A stretch of DNA of 64,000 nucleotides from Owenweeksia sp965214115 (GTDB lineage: Bacteria > Bacteroidota > Bacteroidia > Flavobacteriales > Schleiferiaceae). Positions within the stretch are counted from its first letter, which is position 1; the number at the start of each line of letters is the position of its first letter. Where the stretch lies: the NCBI GenBank assembly GCA_965214115.1, contig CBDCAU010000008.1:434001-498000 (forward strand), read 5' to 3'. Positions 17,464 through 25,329 of this stretch are shown one piece after another. Under the pieces are notes generated by a model, which was not told the origin of the DNA, searched no databases, and saw only the letters and a list, made by a program, of their open reading frames with translations. The position numbers and the translations under genes are program-made.

Positions 17464-18432
17464 ATGAGCGTAATCGTTTATTTGGAAAATTGGGAAGGCA
17501 AGTTCAAAAAGAACACTTTTGAGGCCGCGCAATACGCCGCCAAAACCGCCGAGAAAATGGGCAGCGAAGCCATCGGCGTAACCTTTGGCGAATTGAACGC
17601 GGACGCTTCCGTCATCGGAAAATATGGCTTGAATAAAGTCATCAATATTAAAGGCGAACATTTCCAAAATTATGACCCGTACAAAGTGGCCGCCGCTTTG
17701 CAAGATGTTGCCAATCAACACGACGGCGACACTTTTGTGATTTCCGGCACTTTCAATGGGAAAGGCGTTGCACCGATTTTGGCCACCAAAGCCGGCGCTG
17801 GATTAATTACCAACGCCACCGAATTACCCAGTTCCGTTTCGCCCTTTACGGTGAAACGAAGCGTGTTTTCCAGCAAAGGTTTTGTGGATTATTTCACCGA
17901 TGAATCCAAAAAAGTGGTGGTTTTCATCCCCAATTCCGTGGGCGTGGAAGAAGGCGACGGCAGCGCGGACATCTCCGATGGCGATGTTTCGGTTGGCGAT
18001 GTGCCAGAAATCAACGTCACCGATGTGGACAGGGTAAAAGGTAAAATTCCCTTGCCGGAAGCCGAGCGCGTGGTCAGCGGCGGCCGCGGAATGAAAGGCC
18101 CCGACAACTGGGGGATGCTGGAAGAACTGGCCGAGGCGCTGGACGCGGGGACGGCTTGCAGCAAACCCGTCAGCGATATGGGCTGGCGGCCGCACACCGA
18201 GCACGTGGGCCAGACGGGCATTGCCATCAACCCCGATTTATATGTGGCTGTGGGCATCAGCGGTGCCATCCAGCACTTGGCGGGCGTGAGCAATTCCAAT
18301 ACGATTGTGGTGATAAACAATGACGCGGAAGCGCCTTTTTTCAAAGCCGCCGACTACGGCATCGTGGGCGACGCTTTTGAAGTCGTCCCAAAACTGACCG
18401 AAGCCGTCAAAAAATTCAAGGCCGACAATTAA
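17464..18432 (+). CDS. etfA: Electron transfer flavoprotein, alpha subunit
   Basis: FAD-carrying partner of EtfB. The preferred start is the ATG at 17464 (MSVIVYLENWEGK); the frame stays open 12 codons further upstream, but those residues (MDIQKKTSKRNK) do not fit the family. The C-terminal FAD domain carries the classical pattern: GGRGMKGPDNWGMLEELA, then SKPVSDMGW, HVGQTGIAINPDLYVAVG, ISGAIQHLAG, VVINNDAEAPFFKAADYGIV. All are intact. The gene runs one base into the next unit (bifunctional nuclease protein at 18434), so those two are co-transcribed. Confidence 0.96.
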   Translation: MSVIVYLENWEGKFKKNTFEAAQYAAKTAEKMGSEAIGVTFGELNADASVIGKYGLNKVINIKGEHFQNYDPYKVAAALQDVANQHDGDTFVISGTFNGKGVAPILATKAGAGLITNATELPSSVSPFTVKRSVFSSKGFVDYFTDESKKVVVFIPNSVGVEEGDGSADISDGDVSVGDVPEINVTDVDRVKGKIPLPEAERVVSGGRGMKGPDNWGMLEELAEALDAGTACSKPVSDMGWRPHTEHVGQTGIAINPDLYVAVGISGAIQHLAGVSNSNTIVVINNDAEAPFFKAADYGIVGDAFEVVPKLTEAVKKFKADN

Positions 18433-18433
18433 T

Positions 18434-19039
18434 ATGGACAAAATCCGGCTGCACATCAAAGGGCTTTCATACAGTCAAACCCAGAGCGGCGCTTACGCGC
18501 TGGTGCTGGGCGAGGGTGGCGGGCAGCGCACTTTGCCGATTATCATCGGCGGTTTCGAGGCGCAGAGCATCGCCATCGCACTGGAAAAAGAAGTGAACCC
18601 ACCCCGCCCCTTGACGCACGATTTGTTCAAAAATTTCGCCGACCATTTCCGCATCAAAATCAAAGAAGTGGTCATCCACAAATTGAAGGACGGCGTGTTT
18701 TTCTCGCTGGTAGTGTGCGATGACGGCAACAAAGAACAAGTGCTAGACGCGCGCACTTCGGACGCGGTGGCGCTGGCCGTCCGCTTCGGCGCACCGATTT
18801 TTACCTATCCCGAAATTTTGCAGAAAGCAGGGGTCATTTTGAAGGAAGGGGGCATCCCGAAAGCGGGTGGCGGCGCGCGCAACGTGCCAGTACAAAAATC
18901 ATCGACACCCGCTTCCACCAACCTGAAAAGCCAAACGATGGACAGCCTCAACCGGATGCTGGACAAAGCCGTGAAAAACGAGGATTACGAACTGGCGGCG
19001 CGGGTGCGGGACGAGATTTCGCGGAGGAGTGCGAATTAG
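18434..19039 (+). CDS. Bifunctional nuclease (BFN/DUF151) domain protein with UVR motif
   Basis: Likely nucleic-acid-related enzyme. The N-terminal 140 residues form the BFN domain: LVLGEGGGQRTLPIIIGGFEAQSIA, PPRPLTHDLF, DARTSDAVALAVRFGAPIF. After a S/T/P-rich linker, residues 165-201 carry a UVR (UvrB/UvrC) motif: LDKAVKNEDYELAARVRDEI. This two-domain form is common in Bacteroidota. It begins one base after the etfA stop; the coupling to ETF genes is conserved in related genomes by my recollection but has no known mechanistic meaning. Confidence 0.85.
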   Translation: MDKIRLHIKGLSYSQTQSGAYALVLGEGGGQRTLPIIIGGFEAQSIAIALEKEVNPPRPLTHDLFKNFADHFRIKIKEVVIHKLKDGVFFSLVVCDDGNKEQVLDARTSDAVALAVRFGAPIFTYPEILQKAGVILKEGGIPKAGGGARNVPVQKSSTPASTNLKSQTMDSLNRMLDKAVKNEDYELAARVRDEISRRSAN

Positions 19040-19076
19040 TTCTTGTTTGTTGATTGTCAGTTTGGGTGCTATACGC

Positions 19077-19730
19077 TCACCACTTGTCCGCCGGCGGGAT
19101 TTCGTCAAAAACAGTATCTATTTTCACTTTTAATTTTGGGAAATTTTGAGGCGCAATAATCTCGCCCTCACGATTGGTTTCTAACGGATCATACTTTCCA
19201 TCTTTCAAAATATGACGTTGAATGGTGCGCTTTTTTGGGTTCACAATCCAATATTCGGGCACGCCAAAACTTTCGTAAAGATTGTACTTATAAATTAAAT
19301 CTCTTTTAGAATTAGAAGGTGATAAAATTTCTACAATAAAATCAGGCACTCCCGCATAGCCCTTTAGGATTTTTTTTGAGGGCTGGCAAGCGATGCAAAT
19401 GTCAGGTTCTACCACCACGTTTCCTTCTTCAAAAGACTTGTCATTTTCGACTAAAAAAACTTCGGTGGCCGCGTGGTAAATGCGGCATTTTTTGTCTCGA
19501 TAGATTTGAAAGTTTTTACCTAATTCCAAAAAAAGATTGGTCGATATTTCTTGATGCCAAATGTTGGGCGCGGGCGACATCCTAAAAACTTTTCCCCGAA
19601 TCAACTCCACCAAGTCGTCAAATTTCCATTGCAGATAATCGCCGATGGTGTAGCGGCGGGAAAAATCTAAATCGTCAATACTTGTGATGGTGGTGGGGCT
19701 TTTGGTGTCGATGGTTTCTGCTGTAGTCAT
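19077..19730 (-). CDS. Uma2 family (DUF820) endonuclease-like protein
   Basis: Member of the PD-(D/E)xK nuclease-like Uma2 family; substrate unknown. 217 residues. Visible family features: RGKVFRMSPAPNIWHQEIS, VVVEPDICIACQP, the core VPDFIVEILSPSNSKRDLIYKYNLYESFGVPEYWIVNP with acidic and Lys residues, and a typical QRHILKDGKYD beta segment. It is a close paralog of the gene just upstream on the same strand (19788-20435); the two share near-identical N-terminal segments (TSIDDLDFSRRYTIGDxLQWK) and arose by tandem duplication. Role in the cell is not established for the family. Confidence 0.85.
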   Translation of the reverse strand: MTTAETIDTKSPTTITSIDDLDFSRRYTIGDYLQWKFDDLVELIRGKVFRMSPAPNIWHQEISTNLFLELGKNFQIYRDKKCRIYHAATEVFLVENDKSFEEGNVVVEPDICIACQPSKKILKGYAGVPDFIVEILSPSNSKRDLIYKYNLYESFGVPEYWIVNPKKRTIQRHILKDGKYDPLETNREGEIIAPQNFPKLKVKIDTVFDEIPPADKW

Positions 19731-19787
19731 CTTATAAAGGTAATTATAGTTTAAAATGGGTTTTCAATCAAAATTATATATAGAATT

Positions 19788-20435
19788 CTATTGTTCCTCC
19801 GCTGGCGGAATCCGCTGGAAAACTTTCTTTAAATCTACCTGAATTTCAGGAAATTGCAGAGGCGCAATCACATCCCCTTCTTTATTTGAAATGGTCTTGT
19901 AAAAACCGTTTTCGGAATAAATGTGCCGTACGATTCGACGCTTTGCAGGATTCACTATCCAAAATTCTGGGACTTGAAACTCTTCATAAAGTTCTCTTTT
20001 ATAAACCAAATCTCGTTTGGCATTGGACGGTGATAAAACTTCCACCAAAAAATCGGGCGCTCCCACATAACCTTTTTTAATAACTTTCGTTTCATTGCAA
20101 GTGATACTAAAATCAGGTTCAACCACGATATTTCCTTCTTCTAATTTCTGTCCTGCTTTTGCCAAAAAAATGTTCGTTGGGGCGGGGAAAAACTCGCATC
20201 CTTTTTCTTCATAAACTTCCGCTTTTTTGTAGAAGATTTTTTGCAAATCCGAAACTACGCGCTGATGCCAAACATTTGGCGCGGGCGACATTTTAAAAAC
20301 TTTCCCCCGAATCAATTCCACCAAATCATCAAATTTCCATTGCAAAAAATCACCGATGGTGTAGCGGCGCGAAAAGTCCAAATCATCGATACTGGTGATT
20401 TCTTTGGAAGGAGTCAATGTTTCAGCAGTGTTCAT
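19788..20435 (-). CDS. Uma2 family (DUF820) endonuclease-like protein, paralog
   Basis: 215 residues, tandem paralog of the previous gene. It keeps the same landmarks: DLDFSRRYTIGDFLQWK, RGKVFKMSPAPNVWHQRVV, NIVVEPDFSI, APDFLVEVLSPSNAKRDLVYKRELYEEFQVPEFWIVNP. The two differ mainly in the middle (FPAPTNIFLAKAGQKLEEG here) and at the C-terminus, consistent with an old duplication followed by divergence. Probably transcribed with or just ahead of the copy at 19077 (57-base gap). Function unknown beyond the fold. Confidence 0.85.
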   Translation of the reverse strand: MNTAETLTPSKEITSIDDLDFSRRYTIGDFLQWKFDDLVELIRGKVFKMSPAPNVWHQRVVSDLQKIFYKKAEVYEEKGCEFFPAPTNIFLAKAGQKLEEGNIVVEPDFSITCNETKVIKKGYVGAPDFLVEVLSPSNAKRDLVYKRELYEEFQVPEFWIVNPAKRRIVRHIYSENGFYKTISNKEGDVIAPLQFPEIQVDLKKVFQRIPPAEEQ

Positions 20436-20501
20436 TTTGTAAAAATAAGAAAGTTATTGGTTGTCGGTTGTCAAGTGTCGGTTGCCAGTTGCCGGCGCGA
20501 A

Positions 20502-20584
20502 GACCTGTTAGCGTCTCCGACCTAACAGCGTCAAAATCCACCCGCCCGCGCTTGACGCTAACAGGTCAGAGACGCTGTTAGGTC
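20502..20584. repeat. Two-armed GACGCT-AGGTC repeat
   Basis: Left arm GACCTGTTAGCGTC + TCC + GACCTAACAGCGTC (20502-20532); right arm GACGCTAACAGGTC + AGA + GACGCTGTTAGGTC (20554-20584). Each 14-mer of one arm is the reverse complement of a 14-mer in the other arm, but in swapped order, so alternative foldings are possible. It precedes the nucleoside transporter. Confidence 0.85.
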
Positions 20585-20649
20585 AGCCATCCCGCCCAGC
20601 TGTGGACTGTGGACCGCCGACTGTGGACTTTTCAAACTATTTTCGCCCG

Positions 20650-22383
20650 ATGCACCGCCACCTCCTCATTTTCCTTATCGGGATGTTCGCGTTTTCTGCG
20701 CCGGCCCAAGAAGGCCTCAAATTCCGCTGGCAGTTCCAATCCGTTCAAAATCAAGAGGGTAAAAATCTCTTGCCGATTGATTCGTCCGATTATTTTGAAA
20801 TAAAAGAAGACGGCACTTTCGTTTACGAACTCAAATCCAAAGACAATCTTTTCGCGTCCGGCACTTGGAAAATCCAAAACGGCACTTTGGTTTTTGATTA
20901 TGAAAAACCGACCGATACGGTTCGTTATTATTCCATCAAAGAATTGAACGACAATATTCTAATCATTAATGAAAACGACATTGATTTTTCTTTTTTTAAA
21001 AATAAAAACGATGCGCTGATTACTGGCAACGAAAGCGCAGCGGAGGGAACGCCGCTTCCTTTGAACTACGATTTTTCCAAAAATGAAATCTCGCTCGGCT
21101 CCATCGCACGCGGCATTTTGGGGATTTCGATGCTGGTTTTTTTAGGATTTTTGATGAGCAAAAAACGCCGCAGCATCCATTGGCCGCTGATTCTCAAAGG
21201 GCTGGTCATCCAAATCCTTATTGCCGTTTTAATTTTGAAAGTGCCTTTTGTCCGCGATATTTTCGATTGGCTCAGCGGCGGTTTTGTGCAGGTGTTGAAA
21301 TTCACGGAAGAAGGCAGCAAATTCCTCTTCGGCGGGCTGATTTCCAACACGGAAAGTTTCGGTTACATCTTCGCCTTTCAGGTGCTGCCCACGGTTATTT
21401 TCTTTTCGGCGCTCACCAGTTTGCTGTTTTATTATGGGATTTTGCAAAAGCTCGTTTTCGCCTTTGCGTGGCTGATGCGCCGCACGATGAAACTCTCTGG
21501 CGCCGAGAGTCTTGCGGCGGCCGGCAACATTTTTCTCGGCCAAACGGAATCGCCACTTTTGGTAAAACCCTACATCCAAAAAATGACCGACAGCGAACTT
21601 TTATGTTTGATGAGCGGCGGGATGGCGACGATTGCGGGCGGCGTTTTGGCGGCCTATATCGGCTTCCTCGGTGGCGGCGATGATGCGCAGGCCATCTTTT
21701 TTGCGAAACATCTTTTGGCCGCTTCGGTGATGAGCGCCCCCGCCGCGATTGTCGCCGCCAAACTGCTCCTCCCTGAAACGGGAAAAATCAATAGCGATAT
21801 GAAAATCGAGCAAAACACGCTCGGCCAAAACGCGCTGGAAGCCATCGCCAACGGCACCACCACCGGACTGAAACTGGCCGTGAACGTAGGCGCTATGTTG
21901 CTGGTTTTCATTGCCTTTATCGCGATGGCAAATTATCTTTTGGAAGATTTGCTGGGCGCGAATACCGGATTGAACGATTGGGTGGTTTCCATTTCAGACG
22001 GGCAATATTCCGGTTTTTCGATGCAGTTTATTTTGGGCTACGTCCTCGCGCCGATTACGTGGCTGATGGGCGTGGCCAACGAAGACATCGCGCTGGTGGG
22101 TCAGCTCCTCGGCGAAAAAACCATCCTCAACGAATTCGTGGCCTACGTCAGCCTCGGCGATTTGATGGCGGAGGGCAAATTCGCCAGCGAAAAATCCATC
22201 GTCATCGCCACTTACATTTTGTGCGGGTTCAGCAATTTCGCCAGCATCGGCATCCAGATTGGCGGCATTGGCTCGCTGGCGCCGGGCCGCAAAAGCGATT
22301 TGTCGCGGCTGGGTTTTTACGCGCTCATTGGCGGGACGCTGGCATCGCTTTTTACGGCGGTCATCGTGGGGATGCTTATTTGA
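20650..22383 (+). CDS. Concentrative nucleoside transporter with N-terminal periplasmic domain
   Basis: Inner-membrane symporter that imports nucleosides with Na+ or H+ (CNT/NupC family). The ATG at 20650 is chosen because it starts a signal peptide (MHRHLLIFLIGMFAFSAPAQEG). Residues 20-140 form a lipocalin-like beta domain (GTWKIQNGTLVFDYEKP) not found in NupC. The transporter core follows, with GGMATIAGGVLAAYIGF, NGTTTGLKLAVNVGAMLL, the substrate-site helix GVANEDIALVGQLLGEKTILNEFVAY and CGFSNFASIGIQIGGIG. A reduced -7 box (TATTTTCG) lies just upstream. The family call is firm; the role of the N-domain is unknown. Confidence 0.9.
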   Translation: MHRHLLIFLIGMFAFSAPAQEGLKFRWQFQSVQNQEGKNLLPIDSSDYFEIKEDGTFVYELKSKDNLFASGTWKIQNGTLVFDYEKPTDTVRYYSIKELNDNILIINENDIDFSFFKNKNDALITGNESAAEGTPLPLNYDFSKNEISLGSIARGILGISMLVFLGFLMSKKRRSIHWPLILKGLVIQILIAVLILKVPFVRDIFDWLSGGFVQVLKFTEEGSKFLFGGLISNTESFGYIFAFQVLPTVIFFSALTSLLFYYGILQKLVFAFAWLMRRTMKLSGAESLAAAGNIFLGQTESPLLVKPYIQKMTDSELLCLMSGGMATIAGGVLAAYIGFLGGGDDAQAIFFAKHLLAASVMSAPAAIVAAKLLLPETGKINSDMKIEQNTLGQNALEAIANGTTTGLKLAVNVGAMLLVFIAFIAMANYLLEDLLGANTGLNDWVVSISDGQYSGFSMQFILGYVLAPITWLMGVANEDIALVGQLLGEKTILNEFVAYVSLGDLMAEGKFASEKSIVIATYILCGFSNFASIGIQIGGIGSLAPGRKSDLSRLGFYALIGGTLASLFTAVIVGMLI

Positions 22384-22398
22384 TTTACGATTTTTTTA

Positions 22399-22602
22399 TC
22401 ACGCAGATTGCGCGGATTTCGCAGATAAAATCTAAAAAATTTTTGATATGAAAAATTCTAAGAATGGTATCAAAACGGAACTTAAATATTTAAATAAAAC
22501 GGAACAAAAGCATTTAGAAAAAGAGTTTGAAAATTATCAAAAAATATTTCCAAAAGAGGCCAACTCCAAGTAAAATCTGCGCCATCTGCGGAATCTGCGT
22601 GA
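22399..22602. repeat. Inverted repeat pair bracketing a tiny ORF
   Basis: Left TCACGCAGATTGCGCGGATT.. (22399-22431) and right AAAATCTGCGCCATCTGCGG.. (22572-22602) are imperfect inverted repeats of about 31 bp (core TCACGCAGATT/AATCTGCGTGA). They enclose the 41-codon frame at 22448 and resemble the flanks of other small intergenic insertions. Confidence 0.65.
22448..22573 (+). CDS. Possible 41-residue Lys-rich small protein
   Basis: An ATG frame of 41 codons (MKNSKNGIKTELKYLNKTEQ...), very rich in Lys, Glu and Asn and predicted helical. It sits between two inverted-repeat arms, and its stop overlaps the right arm. No family recognised. It is the only reasonable frame between nupC-like and thyA genes, but length alone does not prove it is translated. 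Confidence 0.3.
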   Translation: MKNSKNGIKTELKYLNKTEQKHLEKEFENYQKIFPKEANSK

Positions 22603-22613
22603 ACCGTTCTTCC

Positions 22614-22621
22614 TATTTTTG
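22614..22621 (+). promoter_or_regulatory. -7 promoter box of thyA
   Basis: TATTTTTG, a perfect TAnnTTTG, only five bases before the thyA ATG. If used, the mRNA would be leaderless or nearly so. Confidence 0.45.
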
Positions 22622-22626
22622 ACCCG

Positions 22627-23532
22627 ATGAAAACCTACCACGATTTGATGCGCCACGTGCTTGAAAACGGCGCCCGAAAAGGCGACCGCACCGGCACGGG
22701 CACGCTCTCCGTTTTTGGTTATCAAATGCGCTTCGTCCTTAGCGAAGGTTTTCCATTGGTTACTACCAAAAAAGTCCATCTGAAATCCATCATCCACGAA
22801 CTTTTGTGGTTTTTGCAGGGCGATACGAATATCCGTTATCTCGTACAAAACGGCGTGAACATCTGGAACGAATGGCCTTTTCAAAACTACCTGAAACAGA
22901 ACGGTTTGGAAGAGGATTTACCCAAACATTCGGAAGCTTGGAAAATCAAAATGAAGGAATTTGTGCAGCGCGTTTCGGAGGATGCCGCTTTCGCGGAAAA
23001 GTGGGGCGAGCTGGGGCCAGTATACGGCAAACAGTGGCGGGATTTCGAGGGCATCGACCAACTAAAACAAGTCATTTCCGATATAAAAAACAAGCCCGAT
23101 TCGCGGCGGCTAATTGTAAGCGCGTGGAATCCGAAAGACATTCCCGTGATGGCGAAAAGCGGGCTGCCGCCGTGCCACACGCTGTTTCAGTTTTATGTGG
23201 CCGATGGAAAACTGAGCTGCCAATTGTACCAGCGCAGCGCGGACATTTTTCTCGGCGTTCCGTTCAACATCGCCAGCTACGCGCTTTTGACGATGATGGT
23301 CGCCCAAGTTTGCGATTTGCAATACGGCGATTTCGTCCACACCTTCGGCGACGCGCATTTGTATTCCAACCATTTGGAACAGGCTGAACTGCAATTGAGT
23401 AGGAAGCCGAAACCGCTGCCGACGATGGAAATCAATTCTGAAATCAAAGACATCTTTAAATTTACGATTGACGATTTTCGATTGACGAATTACGAGCCGT
23501 GGCCAGCGATTCGGGCGCAGGTGGCTGTGTGA
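22627..23532 (+). CDS. thyA: Thymidylate synthase
   Basis: Makes dTMP from dUMP with methylene-tetrahydrofolate; the product dihydrofolate is recycled by FolA, encoded 3.2 kb downstream. 301 residues, a form with the extra helical insert after NEW (residues 85-130). The active-site Cys lies in LPPCHTLFQF near residue 183; other hallmarks are DRTGTGTLSVFG, GPVYGKQWR, RSADIFLGVPFNIASYALL and HTFGDAHLYSNH. The tail FTIDDFRLTNYEPWPAIRAQ VAV ends at 23532, and the last 20 codons are duplicated just downstream. Confidence 0.97.
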   Translation: MKTYHDLMRHVLENGARKGDRTGTGTLSVFGYQMRFVLSEGFPLVTTKKVHLKSIIHELLWFLQGDTNIRYLVQNGVNIWNEWPFQNYLKQNGLEEDLPKHSEAWKIKMKEFVQRVSEDAAFAEKWGELGPVYGKQWRDFEGIDQLKQVISDIKNKPDSRRLIVSAWNPKDIPVMAKSGLPPCHTLFQFYVADGKLSCQLYQRSADIFLGVPFNIASYALLTMMVAQVCDLQYGDFVHTFGDAHLYSNHLEQAELQLSRKPKPLPTMEINSEIKDIFKFTIDDFRLTNYEPWPAIRAQVAV

Positions 23533-23550
23533 GGAGTTTTTGGATTTACG

Positions 23551-23568
23551 TCCCGATAACTATCGGGA
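23551..23568. repeat. Palindrome TCCCGATAACTATCGGGA
   Basis: 18-bp palindrome, with one central mismatch, of the CCGATAnCTATCGG family. It sits between the real thyA 3' end and its duplicated copy. Confidence 0.65.
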
Positions 23569-23570
23569 GA

Positions 23571-23631
23571 CGATTTCCGATTGACGAATTACGAGCCGTG
23601 GCCGGCGATTCGGGCGCAAGTAGCGGTTTGA
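23571..23631 (+). pseudogene. Duplicated 3' tail of thyA
   Basis: 61 bases match 23472-23532 at 55 positions and end at the equivalent TGA. All six differences are third-position synonymous changes (for example CAG-GTG-GCT-GTG versus CAA-GTA-GCG-GTT, both Gln-Val-Ala-Val). The copy therefore looks like the end of a functional but different thyA allele, left behind when the gene was replaced. Confidence 0.88.
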
Positions 23632-23764
23632 GAATTTACGATTGGTACGTTTTCTATAAATGTTTTTTTGGCACCGATAGAACAGCCAATTGAATCGAGA
23701 ATTTCAAAAAATAAATTATACTTGTACTCTCTTTAAAATAGCCCCACTAAAAAAAAAATCACGA

Positions 23765-25261
23765 ATGATGCGATGGTTCCTTTTCCTATTTTTCCTTTCA
23801 GTTTCATTTTTCAGCAGAGCGGGTTTTCAATACCCATTGCTGGCAGATTGCCAAGCCAATCTCATTGATTCCGCCAAGGCGGAAGTGTGCAGCCAGCAAG
23901 CTTTCGATGCTTTTGTAAAACAACAACAAATGGCGGTTTACCGGCAGTTGGGTTCGATGTTCAACGAAGAAATCAAAGTGAAACTGAGGGTCAAGAGAGG
24001 GGGCAAAATCGCCGTTAAAAAAGTGGAATCTTCGTATCTGAAATTTATCGAAACGGACGTCAAAAATTGGATGAAAATGCTGGAGGGCAAAGTGATGCCG
24101 CGCGGGGATAACGAAGAAATCGAATTGACGATCCGCTTTGAATTGCCCTCGCAAGACGAGCTGAACATAATGGAAGAAGCGGTGATGCCCACGTTGGAAC
24201 TCTGCGCGGATTTCAATGCCGTGGGCCAGCGTTCGTGCCTTTTTCAGAGCCTTTATGCCATCGAAGGGTCGCTTCAAATGCGCCATATCGAGGGATATAC
24301 CGATTTGGATTTGGTGTTTACCAACCGCGGACAATATATGGGGACACGTTTCAAGTCGCCTATCCGAAATACCAAAAAACGGGTGAATGATTCGCTGCTG
24401 GTGCGCTTTGCCACGCTGCGCAACCTGCGCCTGGTAAATAAGGCGCCCTTTTCATCTAAAAATTATAGGTTGCCTTTTACCTATTCCTTTTTTCACTCCG
24501 AAATTGACGAGCGGCTCTATTTTCAAGAAATGGCAGCGGAATTTTTAAAGGCGGGCGACACTGCCCGGTTTATAGAAGAATTGATTTCGGCAGGGCTCAC
24601 CTTCTCCAAGTTCAGCAATTTTCAAGAATATTTGAAGCAAACCTGTGCGGCCAATGACTTGGACGGGTCGCGCAAATTTTCCTATTGGGGTACTACCTCC
24701 AACACGCTGGATAGTATCTTGGAAATGAATTATTATTTCAATGAAGGAACTGCCCGCCGATTGGATATTGAATTTGTGCCCGTGGCGGCGGCGGACTGCT
24801 ATGTGCCGGATTCTATTTCGGAATGTACCGACAAATTTTTGTCCCAAGTACTGTATGATAAATTGATGGAAAACTACAGCGTTTCGCTTTCCGATCCACG
24901 CTTTGACGGCAACCTTAATACCTATTATAATATTTCTTCGAGAATGAGGATGATATGGGGACTGAATTTTTTGGACAAAAGAGGGTTTTTTGTTTTCAAA
25001 ATGCATTTTTTGGACAATGGCGATTTGCATTCCGTGATTCCCATCACCCAATCGCATCATCCTACCTATGTGCGCTATAGCGAGGCGAGAGAGCAGGGCG
25101 CTTCCACTGAGGAATTGAGCGACATCTTAAAGACGAACATCACCTATCGTTTTATTAAAATTCTTTCGGAAATTCCCCAACTGAACCCGGCCACGGTGGG
25201 CGACCGCCCTTGCCAAAGTTCTAAATATTTTGTGCTGCGCACCGGAAAATATAAGCGGTAA
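23765..25261 (+). CDS. Secreted protein with TonB-C-like repeats
   Basis: Function not recognised. The second in-frame ATG block (MMRWFLFLFFLSVSFFSRAG) supplies a signal peptide, so 23765 is preferred over the longer frame from 23690. 498 residues with weak, repeated alpha/beta segments resembling TonB C-terminal domains: for example the stretch with IKVKLRVKRGGKIAVKKVES, IELTIRFELPSQDE and the C-terminal ITYRFIKILSEIPQLNPATV. A few conserved Cys pairs occur (DCQANLIDSAKAEVCSQQ; LCADFNAVGQRSC). It is followed at once by a second member of the same group, so they are tandem paralogs placed between thyA and folA. Confidence 0.7.
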   Translation: MMRWFLFLFFLSVSFFSRAGFQYPLLADCQANLIDSAKAEVCSQQAFDAFVKQQQMAVYRQLGSMFNEEIKVKLRVKRGGKIAVKKVESSYLKFIETDVKNWMKMLEGKVMPRGDNEEIELTIRFELPSQDELNIMEEAVMPTLELCADFNAVGQRSCLFQSLYAIEGSLQMRHIEGYTDLDLVFTNRGQYMGTRFKSPIRNTKKRVNDSLLVRFATLRNLRLVNKAPFSSKNYRLPFTYSFFHSEIDERLYFQEMAAEFLKAGDTARFIEELISAGLTFSKFSNFQEYLKQTCAANDLDGSRKFSYWGTTSNTLDSILEMNYYFNEGTARRLDIEFVPVAAADCYVPDSISECTDKFLSQVLYDKLMENYSVSLSDPRFDGNLNTYYNISSRMRMIWGLNFLDKRGFFVFKMHFLDNGDLHSVIPITQSHHPTYVRYSEAREQGASTEELSDILKTNITYRFIKILSEIPQLNPATVGDRPCQSSKYFVLRTGKYKR

Positions 25262-25329
25262 GCCGAAAGTTGCCAAAGAGCCTGGCCTCAATAAATTTCA
25301 ATGCCTTCCGCAAATTTCTTGTTCCAAAT

